In this document: positions 5,424 through 9,628 of the stretch, one piece after another
Position numbering within the stretch: the stretch's first letter is position 1
Layout of the letters: each line of letters opens with the position of its first letter
Assembly: GCA_020829485.1 (NCBI GenBank)
Contig: JAIVFU010000195.1
Coordinates: 1 to 9,628, forward strand
Direction: 5' to 3'
DNA from: Nostoc sp. CHAB 5834
Lineage (GTDB): Bacteria > Cyanobacteriota > Cyanobacteriia > Cyanobacteriales > Nostocaceae
Length of the DNA: 9,628 nt
Program-made: the position numbers and the translations under genes
The notes under the pieces: generated by a model
Seen by the model: only the letters and a program-made list of their open reading frames with translations
Told to the model about the DNA's origin: nothing
Database searches by the model: none

Positions 5424-5444
5424 CCGAGACAGTGGGGCTCTCGG
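5424..5444 (+). other. Leader hairpin before the microprotein operon
   Basis: CCGAGA (5424-5429) pairs with TCTCGG (5439-5444) around a 9-base loop, about 24 bases before the first start codon. It might affect translation of the first gene. No ligand or riboswitch family is recognised. Confidence 0.35.
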
Positions 5445-5467
5445 ATTCCTGCATTCCGCTTTGAGCT

Positions 5468-5992
5468 ATGACCATACAACGCGCAACATCTTCCAACCTT
5501 CTGGGCCAATGGCTACTTAGCGCTTTATTGGCTGCCAGCGTCACGATGGTAGCGCTGGGGCTTTGGCTGCTCCATGTCGATGCCGAGATTGCGAGTACGG
5601 CTGTTTGGGTCGAGGCGTTCAAGGGTGCTCCTTTGAGTCTCGGGGAGGCGCTGCATCTCGTGCTGCTGCAGCCCTGGTCACCGGGATATCTCGTCTTTCT
5701 TAGCTATGGCCACGCGGTCCTCTTCCTGCTAGGGGTCCCCGCGCTCATAGGGGGAGCCGCCAAGTACAAGTGGATTGGGGCAAGCTCTGCCTTCGGCGCC
5801 ATGACTGGATATCTGGTCGCGGCTGGAGGTGCCTTGGTTGTTATGGCTCCAGCAGATGCCTTCCCTTACCTGCGATTGCCCCTGGGCCTATCTCTGATGG
5901 CGGTCGCGGGTGGTTCGGGCTGGGCCGTGAAACGCCAAGCCATGATGAATTGCGCATCCTCTTCGAGCGGAGAGGGCCATGGAGCTGTTTGA
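5468..5992 (+). CDS. Four-helix membrane protein, first gene of the microprotein operon
   Basis: A 174-aa predicted membrane protein of unknown family. Helices are at about residues 13-35, 75-96, 103-129 and 134-154. A longer extracytoplasmic loop between helices 1 and 2 (about 36-74) contains a weakly hydrophobic stretch. A short Ser/Gly tail (about 160-174) ends the protein, and its coding part overlaps the next gene by 14 bases. The start at 5468 has only a weak GAG a few bases upstream and lies about 100 bases after the promoter at 5330-5358. It is the first of a run of tightly spaced genes whose products are nearly all membrane proteins, which suggests a subunit of a membrane complex. 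It has no FWP motif, so it is not a close relative of the 930-3421 proteins. Confidence 0.75.
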   Translation: MTIQRATSSNLLGQWLLSALLAASVTMVALGLWLLHVDAEIASTAVWVEAFKGAPLSLGEALHLVLLQPWSPGYLVFLSYGHAVLFLLGVPALIGGAAKYKWIGASSAFGAMTGYLVAAGGALVVMAPADAFPYLRLPLGLSLMAVAGGSGWAVKRQAMMNCASSSSGEGHGAV

Positions 5993-6293
5993 GAGCATCC
6001 CCTCGCTCTCCGAGGTTCTACAGTCGTTTCCGCTCACCTTTTTGCTGGTTAGCGTTGCCTTGGTCCTCGGAATGGGGTTACTGGCTTCAAGGCCTCGGGG
6101 GCACGCAGTCTTTCGTTGGCTGGGCTGTTTCTGGTGGGTCGTGGGGCTGCTGTACCTGAGCCGCATGGTTAAGGGCGACATCACCGTCGAAGAGAACAGC
6201 GTTTTTGCCGTGTCCATGGGCTTAAGCGTCTTGGCTACAGGTTTGATGCGCTATGTCTTTGGCGGGGTATCACAGCGCGAAGGCGCGCAATGA
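5979..6293 (+). CDS. Three-helix small membrane protein
   Basis: A 104-aa protein with helices at about residues 17-36, 44-64 and 75-94 and a short charged loop (MVKGDITVEEN) between the second and third. The ATG at 5979 follows GGAGAGG at 5969-5975, the clearest Shine-Dalgarno site of the operon. The gene begins inside the 3' end of the preceding one and ends in an ATGA overlap with the next. The family is not recognised. Its small size and operon position suggest a structural subunit rather than an enzyme; no catalytic motif is seen. Confidence 0.75.
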   Translation: MELFESIPSLSEVLQSFPLTFLLVSVALVLGMGLLASRPRGHAVFRWLGCFWWVVGLLYLSRMVKGDITVEENSVFAVSMGLSVLATGLMRYVFGGVSQREGAQ

Positions 6294-6415
6294 AAAAGCC
6301 GCATTCTTGGGGCAAAAAGCTCTTTTGGGGGCTGCTAATTGTTACGTTGGTCGACCTGGGCGCCGGCCTGGTATTTCTGTACTTGATGCACATCGGGTTG
6401 TTACCCGGCATGTGA
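6290..6415 (+). CDS. 41-aa single-helix membrane microprotein
   Basis: The ATG overlaps the stop of the preceding gene (ATGA). The product starts with a basic stretch (MKKPHSWGKK) and then one helix (about residues 11-34), ending HIGLLPGM. The basic N-terminus predicts N-in orientation. A weak purine-rich CGAAGG lies a few bases upstream. Too short for family recognition, but its exact fit between overlapping neighbours supports it as a real gene. Confidence 0.65.
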   Translation: MKKPHSWGKKLFWGLLIVTLVDLGAGLVFLYLMHIGLLPGM

Positions 6416-6427
6416 CGGAGACCTCAA

Positions 6428-6568
6428 ATGAAAAAAACCAATCCTCAGCAAAAGGACCAGGACCGCACCACGCAGGGCGCTTTGCGATTGATGCTGGGTC
6501 TCATGGGACTCATTGTCGGTGGAATCTGCCTGTTCTTTGCGCTGACCTTCCCGCTGCACGTCCGATGA
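6428..6568 (+). CDS. 46-aa single-helix membrane microprotein
   Basis: The ATG at 6428 follows GGAG at 6417-6420 with 7-base spacing, a good ribosome site. The product has a strongly hydrophilic start (MKKTNPQQKDQDRTTQG) and one C-terminal helix (about residues 19-42), ending PLHVR. It ends in an ATGA overlap with the next gene. It is similar in layout to the 41-aa protein before it, but the two are not evidently homologous. The function is unknown; a small complex subunit or assembly factor is possible. Confidence 0.65.
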   Translation: MKKTNPQQKDQDRTTQGALRLMLGLMGLIVGGICLFFALTFPLHVR

Positions 6569-7077
6569 AAACTCCTTCTTTGCAGGCGCTGGACGCCCTC
6601 GCTGTGGTGGCTACGCTTGCGGGTTTGGCGCCCGTCGTCGACTCATTTTTTACGGGAACGCGGCCGTCCTCCACGGGGGCGATGCTTACTTCGGCGGGGT
6701 CGCACTGGTTCGAAGGGTTTCCGGTCGGGTTCCTGCTGTTTGCCCTGTTCCTAGCGGTGGGGGCCTTCACCCAGTACGTTACGTCTCCGGACACCCCGCA
6801 GGCGCGATGGAAGGACTGCGTCCCGCTGGAAACCTGGGTGGGATTTGCGGGAGCCGCGTTCTTTACCTGGTTGCTGACGGCTTCGGAGGTCCCTCATGGG
6901 GACCTCTCCTACCAGCTCACTGCTTTCTTTTTGGTGGTCGCACTGGCCTTCCACTCCCTGCAAGTCACCCAGTGGGTGGCGCTGAATCTGCTGCGTTACA
7001 TGGTCAATCTGGCGTTTCCGGGGGCCTACGAGGCCGCTTCGGCAGCTACCACCGCACAACCAAAGGACCCCTTGTGA
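6565..7077 (+). CDS. Four-helix membrane protein
   Basis: A 170-aa protein with helices at about residues 10-28, 49-72, 88-107 and 115-136, then a helical tail and a short Ala/Thr-rich end. The frame is open far upstream, to 6253, but that part overlaps three other genes. The ATG at 6565 forms an ATGA overlap with the preceding gene and is preferred; no Shine-Dalgarno site precedes it, so translation probably depends on coupling. The 3' end overlaps the next gene by GTGA. The family is not recognised. Confidence 0.75.
   Translation: MKTPSLQALDALAVVATLAGLAPVVDSFFTGTRPSSTGAMLTSAGSHWFEGFPVGFLLFALFLAVGAFTQYVTSPDTPQARWKDCVPLETWVGFAGAAFFTWLLTASEVPHGDLSYQLTAFFLVVALAFHSLQVTQWVALNLLRYMVNLAFPGAYEAASAATTAQPKDPL
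7062..7067 (+). promoter_or_regulatory. Ribosome binding site fixing the GTG start at 7074
   Basis: AAAGGA sits 6 bases before GTG at 7074. Although this frame is open upstream to 6807, the site and the GTGA overlap identify 7074 as the true start. Confidence 0.6.
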
Positions 7078-7727
7078 GCTACCACTTCGCTGCTGATAAA
7101 CCCTTGACGCTGGAGAAGCCTCCCTCGAAACAGGGCTGTTACCAAACCCGCGATGAACTGCGTCACGACGATTTCATGGCAGGCGTGCGCGGTCAGTCCA
7201 CCTGGGTGATGGCTGTTGTAGTCCTTTGCTGGGGGCTGGCCCTGTGTGAGCAATGGCTCAGTACCGGCTCTCTCGAAGGCGGAGTTGACCGTTTCAGCGC
7301 GAACGCGTCGGTAGTCCTGCACCTGCTGGGGGTGGTGGCGCTGTGGCCGCTGCTGCGCCTGCGCTATCTGGGCGAGCCAAAGAGCTGGGCCTATCGGTCC
7401 AACGCCTACGTTGCCGGCCGGCACCTGGCGAGCGTTGGGTACCTGGTCTTTATGGTTTTCGCGGCTGTCCTGGCGCAAGCCCCTTTGATGGCCCTTCAAC
7501 TGCTGGTGCTAGGAGCTGCGCTGCACTTTAAGTCCCCGCAGAAAACCGTATCTTTGAAGGCGGCGCCCAACTCGTGTGTCTATGCAACAAAGCAGGACTC
7601 CGGGGTCTGGAGGGCATTTGCCGTCTCGGCCGCGGTGCTTCGCATGCGGTTGGCATGTGTCCTGGGGTTGGGCATGGCGCTGCTGGCTTCCGTATTGGCT
7701 GTGATGCGTGCCTACTTCTCTGCATGA
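7074..7727 (+). CDS. Five-helix membrane protein
   Basis: A 217-aa protein, the largest of this operon. A hydrophilic N-terminal region of about 40 residues precedes helices at about 42-62, 74-97, 114-131, 133-151 and 193-215. The loop between the last two (about 152-192) is polar and contains several Ser, Lys and Cys residues. The start is GTG at 7074, overlapping the previous stop as GTGA, with AAAGGA 6 bases upstream. The 3' end overlaps the next small gene as ATGA. Its first 40 residues are the most hydrophilic N-terminus of the operon and are probably cytoplasmic. The family is not recognised. Confidence 0.75.
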   Translation: MSYHFAADKPLTLEKPPSKQGCYQTRDELRHDDFMAGVRGQSTWVMAVVVLCWGLALCEQWLSTGSLEGGVDRFSANASVVLHLLGVVALWPLLRLRYLGEPKSWAYRSNAYVAGRHLASVGYLVFMVFAAVLAQAPLMALQLLVLGAALHFKSPQKTVSLKAAPNSCVYATKQDSGVWRAFAVSAAVLRMRLACVLGLGMALLASVLAVMRAYFSA

Positions 7728-7819
7728 GTGAGCCCATGAAGATTCAAATTCACAACCCCTTGGCATGGGTGCTGGGTGCAACGGTGCTGACCATTGGTGG
7801 CGCGTCCTTGCTGCAGTAA
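7724..7819 (+). CDS. 31-aa single-helix membrane microprotein
   Basis: The ATG at 7724 overlaps the preceding stop (ATGA). An alternative ATG at 7736 would give 27 residues. The protein has one hydrophobic segment (about residues 12-30) after a short polar start and ends at TAA 7817-7819. Such a short frame could arise by chance; the overlap geometry and the position inside a coherent operon are the main support. Confidence 0.5.
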   Translation: MSEPMKIQIHNPLAWVLGATVLTIGGASLLQ

Positions 7820-7834
7820 TCAACCCTGGGTCCC

Positions 7835-8137
7835 ATGGTTCTTCGCATGCTGCAGGCTCTGCACGCAGCCGTGACCGCGGTCAGCCATACCTGGCAAGCG
7901 CCGGGGGCCTGTCACAGTGTCATGGCCTTTGCATGGATTGCTTCGTGGCTGGGGCCCCATGACAAGCCTGGGGTGTCCCGGAATATGTCTTGGCTGTTGG
8001 GCACGAATTATCTGGCGCTTGTCCTCTTTGTGATTTTTAGTTCTGCCCCGGACAAATACGTGGGTTCTGTAATGGGGTTGCTGTGCTTTGGCGCGCTTTC
8101 CCTCATGGTGTACGGTCGATATGAGAAAGCTCCTTGA
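7835..8137 (+). CDS. Two- to three-helix small membrane protein
   Basis: A 100-aa protein. Clear helices are at about residues 55-70 and 76-94, and a weaker hydrophobic stretch lies at 26-40. The loop between the two clear helices is short and charged (SAPDKY). The ATG at 7835 lies 15 bases after the previous stop with only a poor ribosome site, so coupling is likely. The family is not recognised. The product ends with a basic/acidic mix (YGRYEKAP). Confidence 0.65.
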   Translation: MVLRMLQALHAAVTAVSHTWQAPGACHSVMAFAWIASWLGPHDKPGVSRNMSWLLGTNYLALVLFVIFSSAPDKYVGSVMGLLCFGALSLMVYGRYEKAP

Positions 8138-8173
8138 ATCGCTACACGAGATTTAGGCCATTCCAAAATCAAA

Positions 8174-8368
8174 ATGCAAATTTCCGCTACCCCTCAGTCT
8201 TTCGTCTCTTCTGCGGCCAGCCGCGTGGTCACCGTCTCCGGGCTCATGGCCTGTTTTCGCTTGAAGGAGCAATTTGCTTCCAAGGGTGTTCTCAGCCGAG
8301 TGCTGCCCAACAGCAACCACAATCTGAAGGACGGTTTCTCCGGCATCAATATCGTTGCGCTTCCTTAA
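8174..8368 (+). CDS. Small soluble protein, last gene of the operon
   Basis: A 64-aa product, Ser- and Val-rich, with no clear membrane helix. It is the only member of the cluster predicted to be soluble. The frame shows G/C-biased third positions like its neighbours, and it ends about 40 bases before the strong terminator at 8407-8448, which fits the last gene of a transcript. The ribosome site is weak. An overlapping frame at 8134-8394 begins at a TTG and encodes an Arg/Gln/Phe-rich product that looks like a shadow. The function is unknown. Confidence 0.5.
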   Translation: MQISATPQSFVSSAASRVVTVSGLMACFRLKEQFASKGVLSRVLPNSNHNLKDGFSGINIVALP

Positions 8369-8406
8369 GTCGCTGCCCCGCGTTGAACGCTTGAGCTGAT
8401 TCTGAC

Positions 8407-8448
8407 AAGACGCCCTGGAAGTCCGAGGACTTGCAGGGCGTCTTTTTT
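8407..8448 (+). terminator. Strong Rho-independent terminator of the operon
   Basis: AAGACGCCCTG (8407-8417) pairs perfectly with CAGGGCGTCTT (8434-8444). The inner AAGTCC (8419-8424) and GGACTT (8427-8432) extend the helix past one G-G mismatch. A run of six T (8443-8448) follows. On the minus strand the hairpin is not followed by a good T-run, so it serves mainly the rightward operon. Confidence 0.9.
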
Positions 8449-8508
8449 GGCAAGGCGGCTCGCGGGAGCATCAAGCTCTTAGGGTTCAGGGCTCCGGAAG
8501 CGGACAGG

Positions 8509-8964
8509 TCACGCCGTCACGGGCCCCACGTACGCGAAGCGGGGTGCCAGTCGGCTGGACTCCTTTGTGACACTGAAGAACTCCCGAATTGGCAGGGTCC
8601 AGTGCTGGTTCTGGGCGTCCTTGTAGACCACGACCTCAAAGTTGCTGCCAGAGGTCAGTGCCGAGCACACCGTGTGGAACATTTCGCCCTCGGGGTTTCG
8701 GTATAGTCCACCCTGCACGACGCGCGGTCCCATTTGCGCCATCGCTTCTTTCCATTCGACAACCTTGCTGAACCGCACGTCGTATCCGCGAGACGGGTAC
8801 TCGTGCGTTGCCACTCGAAATCCCGTGGGGTCATTCCAGTCTGCACGGGTCCCCACGGCATCGAAGGTGAAGTTCATTGCCTCGCAGAAGTCTTTGACAT
8901 CGTCCGGGGACACGCCTTCGTAGGTGATGACTGCGGGAGCACTGGTTCTTTTGTCATAAAGCAT
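8509..8964 (-). CDS. DUF1653-like protein with N-terminal extension
   Basis: A 151-aa soluble protein. The C-terminal part resembles DUF1653, a short beta-rich domain common in bacteria and phages: GLYRNPEG (86-93), VVYKD (112-116), WTLPIREFF (122-130) and PRFAYV (141-146) follow that family's usual order. The first 80 residues, with TGFRVATHEYPSRGYDVRF (47-65), are extra compared with stand-alone DUF1653 proteins and are not recognised. The biochemical role of DUF1653 is not established. The ATG lies in an A-rich minus-strand context without a clear Shine-Dalgarno site. The gene follows the HipA-like gene on the same strand after 51 bases, so the two may be co-transcribed. It converges with the membrane-protein operon. 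Family call is moderate. Confidence 0.7.
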   Translation of the reverse strand: MLYDKRTSAPAVITYEGVSPDDVKDFCEAMNFTFDAVGTRADWNDPTGFRVATHEYPSRGYDVRFSKVVEWKEAMAQMGPRVVQGGLYRNPEGEMFHTVCSALTSGSNFEVVVYKDAQNQHWTLPIREFFSVTKESSRLAPRFAYVGPVTA

Positions 8965-9015
8965 GTTATTTTTTCTTTGAATCGGGAAGTGGTTGCTGTG
9001 GGGGATATTGGCGTG

Positions 9016-9628
9016 TCATGCCTCGGGCATACGGCTGAGTTTTTCGAACAGGTTCTTGTAGAGCCCGTTCAGGATGGGCTCACTTACCGAAGCGGGGAAG
9101 TCAGGGGGCAGGCTTTTGGCCACGGCTTCAACGACAAGAGGGGTCCTGCGGATGAGCGAATGGACGAGTTCATTGGCATCGACATCGAGCCCGAGGCGCT
9201 TTCCAAAGGCATGAAAGTGCCGGCGCTGAATCTCCTGCAGCTTGAAGTGCTTGTTCCGGCTAGGGATACCCATGGCGAGTTTGGCTTTGTGTCCGTTAAT
9301 CTGGCTCGGCTTGGGTCCTTCATGTGGCCAGATGGACAGGATGTCGTACAGCGGGGTCAGGCGGTATCGGCCGCGGGGTTCGATGTGCAGGCTGAAATTC
9401 TTGGCGTGACCATCGGTGGCTCCCAGGGCCCAGAAAATCACTTGCGCGCAAAAGAACGTCTCCAGGTCCTGCTTTGCCGTTACGGACTGCTGCAGAATCT
9501 GGACTACGTCCAGGACCCCCGGGCCACCGTCGGCGTCGTACTTCATGGAGGGGGGTAGCCCTTTGGCCTGGCAGAAATCTTCCTGAGGCAACCGCAGCAA
9601 CCAGTTTTCCATGGAATGCATACGACGG
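9016..9628 (-). CDS. hipA: HipA-type Ser/Thr kinase toxin, C-terminal half (5' partial)
   Basis: The frame is open to the right edge, so about half of a usual 400-440-aa HipA is seen; the ATG at 9621 is probably internal. Numbered from it, RLPQEDFCQ (10-18) and DGGPG (31-35) are typical HipA C-domain motifs. TDGHAKNFS (69-77) is the catalytic loop with Asp70 and Asn75, and LYDILS (91-96) holds the metal-binding Asp93. These are the residues needed for kinase activity, so the visible part looks intact. HipA toxins phosphorylate targets such as glutamyl-tRNA synthetase and are held by a HipB antitoxin usually encoded just upstream; that region lies outside the window. The stop is at 9016-9018. 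The DUF1653-like gene follows on the same strand. Confidence 0.88.
   Translation of the reverse strand, partial: RRMHSMENWLLRLPQEDFCQAKGLPPSMKYDADGGPGVLDVVQILQQSVTAKQDLETFFCAQVIFWALGATDGHAKNFSLHIEPRGRYRLTPLYDILSIWPHEGPKPSQINGHKAKLAMGIPSRNKHFKLQEIQRRHFHAFGKRLGLDVDANELVHSLIRRTPLVVEAVAKSLPPDFPASVSEPILNGLYKNLFEKLSRMPEA

Larger units (their letters stand above)
4404..5467. other. 1.06-kb non-coding block with repeats and inverted repeats
   Basis: No credible gene is seen. A minus-strand frame at 5088-5315 runs through one of the repeats and looks random. The block holds three 19-bp repeat copies (4820, 4987, 5152), exact 16-bp direct repeats (4678, 4888), inverted repeats at 4521-4567, 4572-4588 and 4678-4718, a TTGAAATCAA pair in opposite orientations (4484, 5082), a possible promoter at 4751-4780 and a strong one at 5330-5358. 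The density of symmetric elements suits an operator array, partition site, origin-like region or a non-coding RNA gene. The sequence alone does not decide among these. Confidence 0.6.

Noticed and set aside
6253..6564. Upstream extension of the four-helix protein frame
   Set aside because: It overlaps three other genes in a different frame; the ATGA overlap at 6565 marks the real start.
6807..7073. Upstream extension of the five-helix protein frame
   Set aside because: It lies inside the preceding membrane-protein gene, and the ribosome site before GTG 7074 gives a better start.
8734..9558. Plus-strand frame of 274 codons
   Set aside because: It is antisense to the DUF1653-like and HipA genes, both of which have recognisable motifs.

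Overview
The window reads as GC-rich proteobacterial DNA. The HipA-type kinase, the codon use and the short Shine-Dalgarno sites suggest a betaproteobacterium such as a member of Burkholderiales, but this is inference and no phylogenetic marker is present. It looks like an accessory region: almost every protein is an unrecognised small membrane protein, and the only family-level matches are a HipA kinase half, a DUF1653-like protein and a protein with a phage/plasmid-type GYxNxETW motif. No transposase, integrase, tRNA, rRNA or CRISPR array was seen.

Layout, left to right. Positions 1-300 hold the C-terminal end of a 3-helix membrane protein. Positions 301-929 are non-coding, rich in hairpins, and carry two copies of a 19-bp repeat. 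Positions 930-3421 hold three tandem genes for diverged paralogues, each a four-helix membrane protein with an N-terminal FWPxxP motif and a shared cytoplasmic-loop signature; the last two overlap. Positions 3422-3686 hold a strong hairpin that superficially resembles an integron attC site. Positions 3687-4403 encode a soluble 238-aa protein. Positions 4404-5467 are about 1.06 kb without a credible gene, with three more 19-bp repeats spaced 165-167 bp, several inverted repeats, an exact 16-bp direct repeat and a good sigma70-like promoter at the right end. From 5468 to 8368 runs a tightly packed set of nine small genes, eight of them for membrane proteins, four joined by ATGA/GTGA overlaps, and closed by a very strong terminator at 8407-8448. 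On the other strand, converging, lie a DUF1653-like gene (8509-8964) and the C-terminal half of a hipA-like gene (9016 to the right edge).

How they may work together: the 19-bp repeat GGTGAGNNNTTTTGTGCAG occurs five times and was seen only in the two long non-coding blocks. One block lies just before the FWP-paralogue genes and the other just before the microprotein operon. I infer that both membrane-protein blocks could be under one regulator or belong to one element. The set of many one- to five-helix proteins without enzymes looks like a multi-subunit membrane assembly, but no known secretion, conjugation or transport machine could be recognised, so no function is assigned. The HipA and DUF1653-like genes point away from this operon and probably form a separate unit.
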